In this document: positions 1 through 13,900 of the stretch, piece after piece
How positions within the stretch are numbered: the stretch's first letter is position 1
How the letters are laid out: the number at the start of each line of letters is the position of its first letter
DNA from: Trifolium pratense
Lineage: Eukaryota; Streptophyta; Magnoliopsida; Fabales; Fabaceae
Assembly: GCF_020283565.1 (NCBI RefSeq)
Contig: NC_060060.1
Coordinates: forward strand, 49,030,015-49,094,014
Length of the DNA stretch: 64,000 nt
Direction of reading: 5' to 3'
Notes under the pieces: model-generated
Database searches by the model: none
What the model was told of the DNA's origin: nothing
Seen by the model: only the letters and a program-made list of their open reading frames with translations
Translations under genes and position numbers: made by a program

Positions 1-536
1 GTTTAGGCAAATGCTAACTATAAGAGTATAAATTAAGAAAATTTTTCTTGAAAGTTATATAATCAAACATGTCAAAAGGTTTAATTTTGGTTTTCTCAAC
101 CCATACCTTTTCTTTTTTTTTTTAGTTTCTTAACCGGTGCTTCTGATGCACTAGTTAACAAGAACCAATTTTTTATAAAACTTAATGGTGTGAATTGCTA
201 GGAAAAATTCTTCATAAATTATAATATGCTATAAATGATTGGTAGAGTCTGATACGCCAATATAGTTTAAATGTTTTTTGTTTTCTTACGGTGATGATGC
301 ATTCTTTTACTATTTTTAGGATTTGGTTCTCATATTTTAAAATTTGATCGTATTGGTCCTCTATTATATTTCTTAACTAAAATATTGGTGATGTTATAAA
401 TTTATGACTTGGTATATGATATAATTATGGGAAAAGATAAAATAATATTTTTTTAAAAACCTATTAAAGCATTTTGTAACATATGAACTATTACTACTCC
501 ATTTGAATGAGATGTGTTGATTAATGTTCTATGCAG
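1..536 (+). other. Probable intron or 5' flank of the CRK gene
   Basis: AT-rich sequence without a supportable reading frame, ending in a splice acceptor (TGCAG) at 532-536. CRK genes usually carry the whole extracellular domain in one first exon, followed by an intron and a transmembrane exon. This stretch is therefore most simply that first intron, with exon 1 left of the window. If no such exon exists outside, the gene is 5'-truncated; the window cannot decide. Confidence 0.5.
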
Positions 537-2273
<1,737 letters not shown>

Positions 2274-3029
2274 TTTTTTTTTTGTCACACTGGTGGAAAA
2301 AACACTTTTGTTGAAGGGTTTTCACATCGGTGGACTGAATACCTGATGGAAAAGGTTAATGTGTAGTACATTTCACATCGGCTTTGCATTGAGGGATGTT
2401 TTAATTGAATAATATAATAATGTCATTGGAAACTATAATGTGCAAATCAAAGAATTATAGAGCACAAAACATGTGAAGTGTAAAGTGATTTCCCTTGCTT
2501 CAATCAATGATCTAGCAAAGTATTTATAAAAGTATATGTAGTTTTCATCATAAACTAAGTTATGCCTTACATAGGATAGAGTTACTTACATGACAAGTAA
2601 CTCATTCTAACTAATTTCCTATAAATTAAGATATGAAGTAACTAAATCTAACTACTTCAACTGTCATATTATGAGTCTCTTCAATGGATGAGATTGGATT
2701 AGCTTTACTTGAATGTAACTTAGCTAAGATCTCACAAGTTGGAGTTTGGGATATGTTGTCCATGTCCAACTTGGACATATGAAAGGAGAAAAATTTAGCC
2801 AATTGAGTTTTGGTAGCCGCTTCTGATTAGAAACAACTCCAACCCTCTGACGCAAAGGAGGATGATCGAAATTCAGAAGAAAAAAAAATAGCAACACCAC
2901 CAACCACCAGTTTCTATGATTTTGGTGAACTATAAGCGAACTTATAATTTGGGCCTAATTACTAAATGGTATACAAAAATGAAATTCTTATATAATATTG
3001 AATTTTTTATTTAATATCAAAATACTCAT
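2274..3029. other. Intergenic, no gene seen
   Basis: This is the 3' flank of the kinase gene, AT-rich and without a coherent reading frame. A CACT...GGAAAAAA string at about 2288 resembles a CACTA-type terminus, but no partner end was found. Confidence 0.4.
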
Positions 3030-3440
3030 ATAAACAATCTATGACTTTGACAAACTCAAGAATTTCAATTGTTGACATCAACACATTAGACAGACACATT
3101 TGCAACACTTTCAATTTAGGAAAAAAAGATCATTTACATCAACATTTGACAAATCTTTATGAGAAAAAACAGTCTTAAATATTGTGCAAGATTTTTTTAA
3201 TTCATCATTATCCGATGATATTTTTTTCATCAAATAAAAATAAAAAAATATTTTCAAATACTTCTAATTGCCCAAACCTATTCTTTAATGAAGTTATTTT
3301 CGTATCAACAACCACACAAAAATAATTGACTCTAAAGGATTTGTCGGGTGGTTGTATTTTCTCATCATTATCATTCTTGTCATATTGTCTTTTTCTAAAC
3401 CTATGACGCTTTGTAGGAAGTGCCGGCTCTATACCCATAT
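3030..3440 (-). pseudogene. hAT transposase remnant (ZMYM1/TTF-type), C-terminal piece
   Basis: The minus-strand frame 3438-3208 contains a run resembling the region before the hAT dimerisation domain of plant TTF/ZMYM1-like transposases: TKRHRFRKRQYD, then YFCVVVDTKITSLKNRF, then LEVFENIF. Further leftwards, in shifted frames to about 3030, comes sequence like the downstream part of the same protein (LKVLQMCLSN, IEILEFVK). Stops and frame changes show it is dead. Neither the catalytic DDE region nor terminal repeats were recognised. Identified from remembered family patterns, not by a search. Confidence 0.55.
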
Positions 3441-3715
3441 ATCAAATGCTAGACTTTTGATAATATTCATGTCAGATGCAATGCTTTCATTTCTATATTT
3501 CCACTTCTTTCATTGTAAGTTCAATGCATGTTGATTTAGATTGCAACTTTTTACGATATATTATTGTAACTATAAACAAAAATTCATAACGATATACTAT
3601 TGTAAACATAAAATTTTTCAAAATACATTTAGGCATATTATTTTCAACACTTAAAAATTTTGGTTTTATTTTATTTTATCAGCCTATATAACATACACCG
3701 AAAAATAATTATTTT

Positions 3716-4120
3716 GAGCCCCTAATTTTTAGGGACCTAGGGCGATCGCCCTATTCGCCCTCCCTCAGATACTGACCCAACAAACTGGATGCACCACCAC
3801 CATATGACCCTTACGGACCTTAAGAACGACGATGAGCCCAAGGACGACGTCGAGGGAGGTAATTGGGTAAGCGTGTGAAGAGGCTTGGACAACCGGAGAA
3901 AAAGAGTAATCAGTACAAATCGACAACTGTGTTGTTGCGACAGAGGTGGTGCTGGTTGAAACAAACCCTAACCAGAGAGTGACGAACCCCAGGCGAGCCA
4001 ATGCGAACCCGAGAGAAGATCCGGAGAGAACCACCGATTCGTACTCTATTGCAGATCTGGACAAGGGTGGTGCAGAGGCCAACGCCACTCCTTGTACCAC
4101 CACCGGTGATAGCTAGATGG
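3716..4120. other. GC-rich block of unknown origin, possibly transposon terminal sequence
   Basis: A GC-rich island in AT-rich surroundings. It begins with a short palindromic stretch (AGGGCGATCGCCCT at about 3738) of the kind seen near ends of plant hAT elements. Long minus-strand frames cross it but overlap each other in several frames and match nothing I recognise, so I do not call a gene. It may be the subterminal part of the hAT element whose remnant lies just to the left. Confidence 0.25.
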
Positions 4121-4265
4121 TGAAAAAAGAGGGTGCTTGCAGTATACATTTGTCTAAACTTGAAAAACACGAAATTGGCTCTTATTTCATAAATAGATAT
4201 GGAATACATTATCACGTGAATACGATTTCTTTGTCTTTTTTATTTTTGATGGAAGATTTCTTTAT

Positions 4266-4339
4266 AATATTATAACTGCCTGCATTTTCGACATGTACGA
4301 TGAGTAATATTATAACTGCCTGTATGTACATGTACGATG
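4266..4339. repeat. Short direct duplication, two copies of about 35 bp
   Basis: AATATTATAACTGCCTG is followed by ACATGTACGATG in both copies (about 4266-4302 and 4306-4339). The copies differ by a small indel. Confidence 0.6.
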
Positions 4340-4849
4340 TAGTTTATCATTATATTAAAGCCCCGTTTGGATTGGCGTATTTTAAGCTTTTGTGAGTTTA
4401 TGTACCGATATAAGTCGTTATATCAGTGTTTGGGTAAATTAACAAATAATGCTTATCACAATTTCCAAAGTCATTTATGTCATATTTTAATATATAAGTC
4501 GTTTTATACCCAAAAAAAAAAATATATATATAAGTCGTTATATTTTAATTTTTGAGTCGATCTTAAACTTATCTTTTTTTTACGGTTTTTTTTTCTTTAC
4601 ACTTATCTTTTTAAAAGTATCCCACTTTTTATTTTAATTTATCTTTTTTAGTCAATATTAAATTTATTTATTTTTATGCAAAGTCAATCTTAAATTTATA
4701 ATTCCTTATGTGATGAAACATCCAAACACTTCAATTTATGCAAGTACTTTTTAATGAACATATCCAAACGTAAATAGCTTATTAAGCATAAGAGCTTATG
4801 ACGTGAGCACTCATATTAAAAACTTTAATACTATAAGCATTCATATATG

Positions 4850-5976
4850 CAGTGGCGGAGCCAGGATTATATTGGAGCCTGGGCACAATTTTAACCGCAA
4901 TATTTTTTTGGCTAGCATGAGTCAAATAAGAAAAAACTAGCAAAACATAATCAAATAAGAGAGATGAAATATTTTTTTTTTTAAATGGCTAAATATATTG
5001 AATTGAAGAATGAACCAGCACAAGAAATGCTAGTCCATCACAGAGTACAAAGGATTACAACAAAAAGGAAATGATAACTATACAAAAGGCTCAAGACAAG
5101 CACACACTTAAGCTCACTCCTATTTTCTATACAAATCAAAGAAACCTGACTGCCACCCCAATAAGCAAACCAGCATAACAGGGAAACAAGGCATATATAG
5201 CAGCAAAAAATAGAAAAGGAGAGCACTTGATAAAATTCATAAAGAGAGATGAAATATAAATGATACAAAATTTAGCCAAACTGATAATGCACAAAATAAC
5301 AATTTTAAAAAATTTTAGTTAGGATACTGCTGAGAAAATGCAGAAAAGGAAATAACAGAAGCATAGCCTAAGAGTTCAGGATATTTTTGCAACACAAACC
5401 CAATATCATCTTTCTCCACATCAAGCCCTTTAAGAAACTTAATAACAGGAGCAAGCTCAACAATAACACTAGCATGCAAAACTTGTGGATAATTCTTAAC
5501 AAATTCACTAAGTTTAGACCTTGAAATCCCAATTTTTTCTAAATAACCTAAAACAGGAATCATATTTTTTCTCATACTACAACCCAACATCAAAGGATAC
5601 TGATTAATATCATCAAGTTAGACATAGAATAATAATTGGAATACCAATTTCTAAGTATTTTATGCAATTTCTCAGTTTTAGGGTTGCTTACTTTACCTGT
5701 GTGCGCTGCGACTGCGACTGCGAGAGAGAGAGGCTGAGAGCGGCGGCGGAGAGCGGCCTCAGACTGAGAGAATGAGAAATAGAGAGATTTGAGAGCGGTG
5801 CTGCGGTGGTGGATGGCGAAAGAATGAATGAAACAGAGAGAAACAGAGAGAAACGCAAACTGTTGCTTCTTTTTCTCTTATTTCTTTTATTAATTTTTTT
5901 TTTTAAAGAAAAAAAAAATGGGGGTGGGGCAGCCCGGGCACGTGCCAGGGCATGCCGGGTGGCATCTCCGCCACTG
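4850..5976. mobile_element. Non-autonomous hAT element carrying a host gene fragment
   Basis: Left end CAGTGGCGGAGCC and right end ending CTCCGCCACTG form inverted termini of the hAT type. A perfect 8-bp target duplication CATATATG flanks it at 4842-4849 and 5977-5984; 8 bp is the hAT signature. The element is 1127 bp and encodes no transposase. It contains an mTERF fragment at about 5315-5620 (minus) and a GC-rich, purine-biased region at 5701-5830. It lies inside the Tourist-like MITE, so it is the younger insertion. Confidence 0.85.
5315..5620 (-). pseudogene. mTERF family gene fragment captured by a hAT element
   Basis: mTERF proteins are organelle nucleic-acid-binding proteins made of repeated helical motifs, acting in transcription or splicing in chloroplasts and mitochondria. 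About 95 codons are readable on the minus strand, with mTERF-like repeats: MIPVLGYLEKIGIS, LSEFVKNYPQVLHASV and IGFVLQKYPELLGY, each with the typical proline-leucine pattern. The homologous frame extends rightwards (DDINQYPLMLGCS) to about 5620 and then meets a stop. The left side ends in unrelated residues. A full mTERF has about 300-500 residues and an organelle transit peptide, so this is a fragment without a complete gene. The repeats most resemble the mTERF4 (BSM/RUG2) class; that assignment is from memory. Confidence 0.75.
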
Positions 5977-6007
5977 CATATATGCTATTTATCCAAACGA
6001 GCCCTAA

Positions 6008-6840
6008 TTACTTAATTATGTTTACAAATATTTTAGTTTTGTTTATAAAAAATAGCTGTTTTATTTTTAATTGAAACAATTTTTTTTCAATTAGTCTAAT
6101 TTAAAAGTTTCTTGACCATAAAAAATAATTCACCTTTCTAAAGTGAATAAATAGATGTACGGTGTTTTGTCAAAAATAAATGTACGGCGTAACAAGAGTT
6201 AGAATCCAAATACTTATATATTACATGTAATATTCATACCAACTGAGAAACTCACAAAAATAATTATAAAAAAATATTTGTTTAATTAAATATGCGTGAT
6301 TTAATTAAATAATTCAAGATGATGAATAAATGTAGGGTCTATTTGTTTTAACTTTTTAATCTTAAAAAGAATTTTTGTAGTATATCATATTTTTTAACAA
6401 AGAATTTTTAAAAAATTTCAAATAAGAAATTTGTTTAAATAGTTTAACATAAAAAGTGATTTTAAGTATTTCACCATATTGTTATAACTTTTTTAGATAG
6501 TAAAATTTCAAAAAATCTCTAAAATAAGCCATTTAAAATAGTTTTATATAAACATCATTTTTTAAGGATATAATTTAAAATGATATCATTTTTTGAAGGA
6601 TAAAATTTTGTTACAACTAAATATCAACATTACTTTGGTAATTTATAACAAATGAATTTGAAATTGTACCAAAAAAAAATAAATGAGTTCAAAATGACTT
6701 TTACTATTTTTTATTAGATTTTCATAAAAATAATTTTTTAAAATACAAAGAATTTTTTAATTAATAAGAATCTCCTTTTTTTTTTGGAGATAGACGAAAG
6801 GGCAAAACGATTATAAACTCACACACATAAGTGAAGGAGT
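6008..6840. other. Intergenic AT-rich sequence, nothing recognised
   Basis: Very AT-rich, with homopolymer runs and no frame, terminal repeat or motif I can support. Confidence 0.4.
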
Positions 6841-6844
6841 CAGT

Positions 6845-8110
6845 GATCGCTATTGTGCGCGGTCAAAAATAAGTATTATGATTATAAAACGTAGTAACAA
6901 GGTAATTAAACCTTGGTCGTCTCACAAGGACCTTTGATATGATAATTAGTAAAAATAAGAACGATTAATAACACAATTAAATATGGGGTTTTGGGTTTGT
7001 TTAGATCGAAAGAGTATTAGAAATTCAATTGATAAAAAGACGATCAATCCATTGGTTTTAGGAAAACTTCGTTATGATTCTATCATCGGTTCACATAAAA
7101 TATTGTTTATATATTCATGTCTTGGTTGGTTTATAAGACCGATTATACAAGCGATAAACAGTTTTTTACGAATCCATTCGATTAAGCAAGAATGTGTTCA
7201 ACTAACCATGGGTAGTGAACAAGCGTCACTTAGAACACATCATGACAGAGTTCGACCAACCCTTTTTTTGCTAAGCGCGAAAAAACCTATATCAATTCGT
7301 ATTCGAACTAATAGTCATACAAGCGATGAATCAATCCAAAAAGTCTCACAATATATAACTCGAAACAGAGATTAAGCATTACTATATTAGAGTTTCATAA
7401 ATAAATAAAGAGCATGAATTGATAAGAGAAAGAAGTAAATAAATAAACTGAATTACTATTAAGAATTGAACCTCAAGAAGTCATGAACAATGTTCCCGTA
7501 TACCAATGGATCAACCTAGGGTTTTTAGGCTTCCATGAGACCAAAGCAGCCTCTTTTCTATTTTGCGTGAAGACTGAATGATCAGACCTAGGCTGTGTTT
7601 TTCTATTTATATTACATAGGAAAATTGGGCTCTTAAAGAATCGGGCCGAAAAATATTGTTTAACCCGATATTAATTATTATTATAAGTCTGGAAGGAAAA
7701 CGTAAATAAACGACTCCTTTTCGCTCCGAATTGGTTTCTGGCCTCAACATGAAAGTTGTAGCTCTTCCTCTTAGCTTTCCAAGTCATATTCGCACACCTC
7801 AATCCAATACTCGTAGCTCAAGTTAGTATATGTGCAAGTGAAAAATGAATGAATTGTATCTTAGCCTGAAAGCCTTCTGCGTTTATATAGGGAGAGTGGT
7901 TGTAACCGGCAGCATAATAACCGGCATGGAGTGCATAAAAATGTTAAGATCAATCTAACATTACAGGAGAAGTGCAATACATGTATCCTACAAAGGGAAC
8001 ACAGAGCCTTAAGTATACTACATAAGTGATAGTGGATTGAATTGCCAATCCGGCGTGGATTTGGATTGGACCTGTGACGATTGAGTTATTTGTGTTGAAT
8101 CTTGGTCCAG
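6845..8110 (-). repeat. Possible decayed LTR-retrotransposon sequence
   Basis: At 6845-6960 the arrangement (a TGATC start, a GTAGTAA run, then a CTCACAAGGAC string) follows the pattern at the U5 edge of the Athila LTRs elsewhere in this window (GTAGTAATAAAA followed by TCCACAGGGATTG). The sequence around 7740-7900 (GTTGTAGCTCTTCC, TTTATATAGGGAGAG) also looks like LTR promoter/leader material. I found no matching target duplication or second LTR. The 130-codon plus-strand frame at 6983-7375 lies within it and has no recognisable protein signature. Confidence 0.3.
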
Positions 8111-8521
8111 TTTGTCACAAACATGCTCTAAAGTTTGAAAGTAATGTGGTTAAAGAAAAATTTGCATTAGTTAGGGATAGTCTTTTTTTTCAAACCAAAT
8201 TTTTTATGTACACAACATAATCCGAAATCAAATCTCTTAACTTATGTTTAAGAAACCCAAAACTCTTAATGCCACTTGTATCAATTCATGGTCGATATTG
8301 GGCTCTTAACTATTGATACAACGGAATGGCTTCAAAAATTGAATAACACAGTAATTCAATGTTATGATTGGTTGAACAAAGCATAAAATCCAAATATCAA
8401 TAAAGATAGCATTAATCTGCTAACTTGATAATGTGGAAAGATTGATGGTAATCAACTGGTCCCCGGTCCCCGGTCCCTACCACCAGTTTGACTCAACATA
8501 TGTGATAATAATAAGAATGTT
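8111..8521. other. Intergenic, no feature seen
   Basis: AT-rich spacer. A short tandem duplication (CCCCGGT twice at about 8461-8475) is the only local structure noticed. Confidence 0.35.
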
Positions 8522-9030
8522 GTTAACATGTGCATATAAGGCACATGTTAAGGTATCTTAATATAGAAATTTAACTTTTAATAAAATAAAAATTTAATGC
8601 TTGAAAAGTTAAAATTTAATGCTTCAACATTTAATACTCCCTCCGGTTCTTATTATAAGAAACACTTTGACAAAATCACACAGACCAAGGAAGCTAAATT
8701 TTCTCATTAATGATTCTAACATTTTATGTTATATTCCAAAACTAACCTTTGACTAGCATGAGAAATAGACTTCTCTAATTAATGCACTAGCATTATAATG
8801 AATTATTTGATTGTATTTAATAAGGGTACAAATGGAATTGTGTCAAAGTGTTTCTTATAAAAAGGACCAAATAAAAATTCCAAAGTGTTTCTTATAAAAA
8901 GGACCGGAGGGAGTACTTTCTATTTTTACTTCCTTAACATGACTTTTGAAGCATTAAATTTTTTATATCATTAAATGTTGAATTTCTATTTTGGTATATC
9001 TTAACATGTGCTCTTAGGGCACATGTTAAC
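8522..9030. mobile_element. Palindrome-ended MITE, copy 1, with nested Stowaway
   Basis: The left end (GTTAACATGTGC, then GGCACATGTTAAG) and right end (TTAACATGTGCTC, then GGGCACATGTTAAC) are each nearly self-complementary, so every terminus can fold on itself. Subterminal arms are also inverted (AGAAATTTAAC against GTTGAATTTCT). The same termini recur at 12992 and 36641-36666, so this is a repeated family. No coding capacity; the target duplication is not clear. Confidence 0.65.
8637..8913. mobile_element. Stowaway-type MITE (Tc1/mariner)
   Basis: Termini CTCCCTCCGGTTC and GGACCGGAGGGAG are flanked by TA on both sides (8635-8636 and 8914-8915). The inverted arms extend for about 30 bp (AAGAAACACTTTG against CAAAGTGTTTCTT). 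CTCCCTCCG ends with a TA duplication are the Stowaway signature. It lies inside palindrome-ended MITE copy 1. Confidence 0.85.
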
Positions 9031-9616
9031 AAGACCCATAATAATATCATACGGTAGGCTGCCACTAAACATGAGACAAAATAAGTTATTTTCTTTTCGA
9101 AAGAGGCTAAAATAATTGTAAGCCTATTTACCATCTTAATCTTAATATAGTAAATTAGATTTTGTCATATAAAAATATAGTAAATTGGACATACGTACCT
9201 CAGCAACTTTTTATTTATTTATTATTTTTTCATCTTAAATTTACGACCAAAAAACTTCGAATAAGTACAATTTCATTATATAAACAATGTATCGAATCTA
9301 TATAGGAGAAAGACAGCAGGCAAAAAGAAAAAGGTTAATAGAGTCTCATTAGGTCAAAGATGACCCAAAGATATTTTTTATTAATAGGTACAATATTCAA
9401 CTTTTATAAGATGGTATCATAATCTCCTATTTGATCCATTTCATTGTACCACACATACTATTATGTTTCCATTGTCAAGTCACTTGAATCGTGTTTTAGA
9501 TGTCCAGTTTTGGGTGTGAAAGGGTGCAATAAAAGTTTCAATTGGAGAAGGGACAATGCAAATCAGTCTTTTAGGATTGGTTCAATAGATGGTATCGAAT
9601 TAGTTACTTTATTCTT
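9031..9616. other. Intergenic, nothing recognised
   Basis: AT-rich sequence without supportable genes. The plus-strand frame at 9444-9656 has no family signature. Confidence 0.35.
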
Positions 9617-9957
9617 GACTTATAATTTAGTCCTTTATGTTTATTTTAGGTTTTAATTTGGTCTCTTACGTTTAAAAAGTATCAATTGTGTCTTTACGTT
9701 TCCATTAGGTTTCAATTTAGTTATTTTCATTAGTTTTGTCACTAACACCATTTGAACTATATACGTGTCAGTATGTCAAAGTGTTCATGTGTCTGTCCAC
9801 ATATACAAACTGGTTGTCACATTGACAAAACTAGTGGAAAGGGCTAACTAATGCAAACCTTAAAAACGTAACAGACAAAATTGATATTTTATAAACCTAC
9901 GAGACCAAATTGAAACCTAAAATAAACGTAAGGGACCAAATGTGTAGTTAAGCCTTA
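9617..9957. mobile_element. Foldback MITE (possibly MULE-related)
   Basis: Two long arms are inverted copies. Left: TTTAGTCCTTTATGTTTATT, then TTTGGTCTCTTACGTTT. Right, reversed: TTTGGTCCCTTACGTTTATT, then TTTGGTCTCGTAGGTTT. The arms are about 130 bp each with a short unique centre. Exact ends and target duplication could not be fixed. No coding capacity. Confidence 0.6.
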
Positions 9958-10540
9958 ATTTTGAGAACATGTTGAGCCAACTTGAGATAAAAAGTACAAT
10001 TTGAGACTGTGATAACCTCAACGACCTAAATAGTGCAAAAATAGTCCTTTATTGCAGACTTTACATGAGTGTGATGTCTCCATACGTAGCGTATGATTCT
10101 GAAATTTATTGTGCTCTTTGCAGAGGTTCGTGGGTCTCCCCTATTAAAATATGGGATTTGGATTCCCTGCAGTCAAATAGTAACTGGTTAAGTCTCCAAC
10201 CAACGCCCACTCAATAGATCTCGCAAGATTAAGGGGGATACATTCACTATAATCACACCACAGTGTAGTCTCTTCGATCCACACAACTTGCTACATAGGG
10301 AAACATAAAATTTCTTTCGGATCTATAATCACATAAACCCGATCAATTTTTTACGGATGAAATCGTCTACGGCGTATAACTGCGTGGAACAGTCATGCCT
10401 ACTACTCCATTATTTTTGAACTGCATTAAATTCTGGTCCCACTTAGATGGCATACTTTTTTGAAAAACATCGCATACTCTTTTTGACTCATGTCAATGCC
10501 ACTTATCCATTATCCAGTATCAGTATCATATTTCCATTGC
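9958..10540. other. Upstream region of the aquaporin gene
   Basis: Non-coding sequence before the SIP gene; its proximal part should contain the promoter. Apart from the TATA-like string near 10541 I see no specific element. Confidence 0.4.
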
Positions 10541-10549
10541 TATATATCT
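10541..10549 (+). promoter_or_regulatory. Candidate TATA box of the SIP aquaporin gene
   Basis: TATATATCT lies about 105 bp upstream of the start codon, a plausible core-promoter distance. Many TA-rich strings occur in this DNA, so this is only a candidate. Confidence 0.35.
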
Positions 10550-10654
10550 ATATAGAACCTCGTTATTTATTTAATTCAAGTTCCAAACTCAAATATACCA
10601 TCATTAATTCATCATCTATAGAGTCTCTTATTTTTATTGTTGTTGTCATTGAAA

Positions 10655-10942
10655 ATGGGAAGAAATAAGATGATTGTTGTATCAGATTTTGCTCTGTCTT
10701 TCATGTGGGTATGTTCTGGTGTTCTTCTAAAGTCATTTATAAAAAAGAATTTAAACTTTAATCATTCCCATATGGTTGAGATTGTGAAAATTGGTTTTTC
10801 CATAGCCAACATGTTCTTCTATGCTTATCTTGCTAAAGTTTTTCGTGGTGGGGCTAATAATCCTCTTGCTACTTTGGTTGATGCTATCTCTGGAGATTTT
10901 CATAACTTTGTTTTTTGCATTGGTTCCAGAATTCCTGCTCAG
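10655..10942 (+). CDS. SIP2-1: SIP2 exon 1
   Basis: Encodes the first 96 residues: two hydrophobic segments and the NPL half-helix. It ends in CAG followed by the donor GTTAAT. Its partner acceptor (CTTCAG at 36845-36850) lies 25.9 kb downstream. Confidence 0.85.
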
Positions 10943-13900
10943 GTTAATTAACTTCTACTTGTCGATTTTATTTTTCAGATGATTTGTCTAGAATTTGACT
11001 ACCTAATTTTTGAAATAACAGTGACAATAAGATTACAAAATCAAACACTAATCACTAGGGGTGCTCACGGTTCGGTTTGGATCGGTTACGAAGCAAAAAG
11101 TCACTCGATCCAAAGGAAAAATAGCATGCGGTTTGGTTTGGTTTGGTTTAGTTTTTGGATGACTAAGAAAAATATCAAATCCAATCCAATTTTATGTGAT
11201 TTACTTCGATTCGATTAGTTCAATTTTATTCGGTTTTTAAATAAACAATACATAAATATTTGTAATATAAAAAAATATATTTTATCTGAAACTATTAGAA
11301 AAGAAAATTAACAAACAACTAATTATATTGCTAGATTTAAAACATATTCATAAAAAATTAAATATATTTAGGATACTTGGTGGACGGTTTAGAAAGCCAT
11401 ACTTTCAGAATTGCAAGAGGAAATCAAAGAGTATTATTATGCAATAGAAAAAGAACCAATAAAAAATTTAGGATTGTTGTCATTATGACAATCGAGTTTT
11501 AACCATGGGATTATATGTGGATTTGGAGTAACTACAAGATATATAAAATAATTTAAAACCAATATATAATAGGTTAATGTAATATATCATACTAATAAAA
11601 AGAAAAATAAGTATTAAAATATATGTATGCGGTTTGATTCGGTTTGGATCAGTTTTGAAAAATCAATCCAAAATCTGATCCGATCTAGCGATTTTTATAA
11701 AATGGCATCCAAATACATCCAAAATTATTCGGTTTTTTGCGATTTTCGGTTTTTAATTGCATTGATTTGGATTTGAGCATCCCTACTTACCACTAAGCTG
11801 ATATTTAAATTCCGTGGAGATTACAAGATCAAAAACTTACCGCTAAGTTGACATATTATGAGAATCGTACCTTAAATTGTTAATTCGTCATTTATGAATT
11901 ACGCGCCTTTGAGTTTCCAACAAATTATTATAGCTTAATCAACACCTAAATAAAAGATTAAATATTCCTTGTGCCTATTGTAGGACATTAACCAAAATTT
12001 TGACTGAACAATTATTTTAGTTATCAACACACATCTAATAAGGACATGTTTTGATTTATTTATTTTTGAGTTTATGTAAAACAGTTTATATAAATAAATA
12101 CGATAAATTTTGATATATTATTATAAGTTTTTTAAGATAGTTTATTTTTTTTGAAGCAAGATAGTTTATGAGAAAGCGCTTATAATAAAACAATTATTGT
12201 TAGTGAAAGTTTTCAATAGCTTTATCATTTCGTCTATTAAAAAAACAAAAGACAAATCCAAACATGCCATAAATAGTACCATGAAAACATAAATTAACTA
12301 TTTCTTTTGACGTATCATAAAAACATAAAGGGTTCCGCTAACATGTGCCCTAAGGGCACATTTTAAGATGCAATTAATGAACTAATATACCACTTAATGT
12401 GTTTCAAAATTAGTAATAATCAAGTTTATTAATTAAAAGATATGGTCCACGATATTTATTAATTATTTATATCAATTACAAAGGCAAATCGTGATCTAAT
12501 TTTTTGTCAACCATCATCATGATTACACGCGCCTGACATTATATGCATCCTTAATAATCTAATTTTTTTCGTTTCGGTGAATAAGACTGAGTATTATAAT
12601 ATTATGTTGTGATGGTAACGATTGTTAGTGCTATTTTGGATTTTGAATTGATAATATGTTTTGGAATTTTATAATACTAATAATTTAATTTTTTTTAAGT
12701 AAAAAAAAATTAATTTAATTTTTGTTTTCAACTTAAAAAAAGATTTGACCAAAAAAAAACTGCTTTTGTATCAAAATAATTTAGCAGCCCGTGTAATCAT
12801 ACGATGATGGTTGATAAGTATCACAATTTGTCTTTGTAATTGATTTAAATAATTAATAAATATTGTGGACCATATCTTTTAATTAATAAACTTGATTATT
12901 ACTATTTTTGAAACACATTAAATGGAATACTAGTTCATTAATTACATCTTAAAATGTGCTCTGAGGGCATAGGTTAGCATTTGCCTGTCTTGTTAACATG
13001 TGCCCTAAGGGCACATGTTAAGATATACCAAAATAGAAATTCAACATTTAATGATACATGAAATTTAATGCTTCAAAAGTCAAAATGCACAAATTAGCAT
13101 TTAATAATTTCTATTTTTGCTTCCTTAATGATGAAGATTTAGCAAGTGTACTAAATAGTCGTCAAGTAGTATAATAAAATCGTTCTCTCCGCAGGGATTG
13201 TTGTAAATCAATTGTAAATTGAAGACATACTCATGTAAATTGACATAAATTGTAAAATGGGGGTCTTGTTTGGTTTCAAGTTTAAATTTTTAAACTTTGG
13301 AATTGCTTTGGTGTTTAGATTGATGTAAGAAAAGCGATTGGTCCTTTTTGGGTCATCTAATTACTATTTCTCTTGGTAATGTCATGTATGATAACGAATT
13401 AGTCAAATTAGTTTCATGATTTGATTAAAACATAATTGATTATGCCCAATGTCTTGGTAACATAATCCTCTCTCATGGTCATCAATCCCTAATGTCTTAG
13501 TAAGACCTATGATCATGTGAGGAAGAAAAACTTTAATCTTTTAATCTCAATTAACAATCCGAAATGTCTTAAGTGAAAGTTAATTGATTAATCATTCCTA
13601 GATCGATGATTTATTCCTATCGTCATAGTAAAACAAATCATTGCAATCATCATATAAGTCGCGAATTCATACAAAGCATTAAGCACAAAGAACAATCAAT
13701 AGAAACTAACTTCGTAATTAATTAATCATATCATATGACAATCACATAATTCAAGATCAAAAGTAATTAGAATCACCTAAGGACCAATCATGAGAATTTA
13801 GCTAGACATTGCAAATTCAGAAATTACATCAAATAAAATGAAAGAAAGCATGATTACAAGAAGAATCTTGATGTGTTTCCACACTGGAATCCTTGCTTGG

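Larger units (their letters stand above)
4359..6004. mobile_element. Tourist-like (PIF/Harbinger) MITE, split by a hAT element
   Basis: The ends are inverted repeats, AGCCCCGTTTGGAT on the left and ATCCAAACGAGCCC on the right, with TAA on both outer sides (4356-4358 and 6005-6007). A 3-bp TAA duplication with GTTTGG-type ends fits Tourist/PIF-Harbinger MITEs. Without the nested hAT the element is about 0.5 kb. It has no coding capacity. The ends are imperfect (about 11 of 14 bases), so the superfamily is an inference. Confidence 0.6.

Noticed and set aside
2288..2400. CACTA-transposon terminus
   Set aside because: Only one CACT...AAAAAA string, with no partner end or duplication.
3737..4215. 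Overlapping minus-strand frames in the GC-rich block
   Set aside because: Several frames are open at once because of base composition, and none resembles a known protein.
6983..7375. 130-codon plus-strand frame
   Set aside because: No recognisable domain or typical codon pattern; lies in probable decayed LTR sequence.
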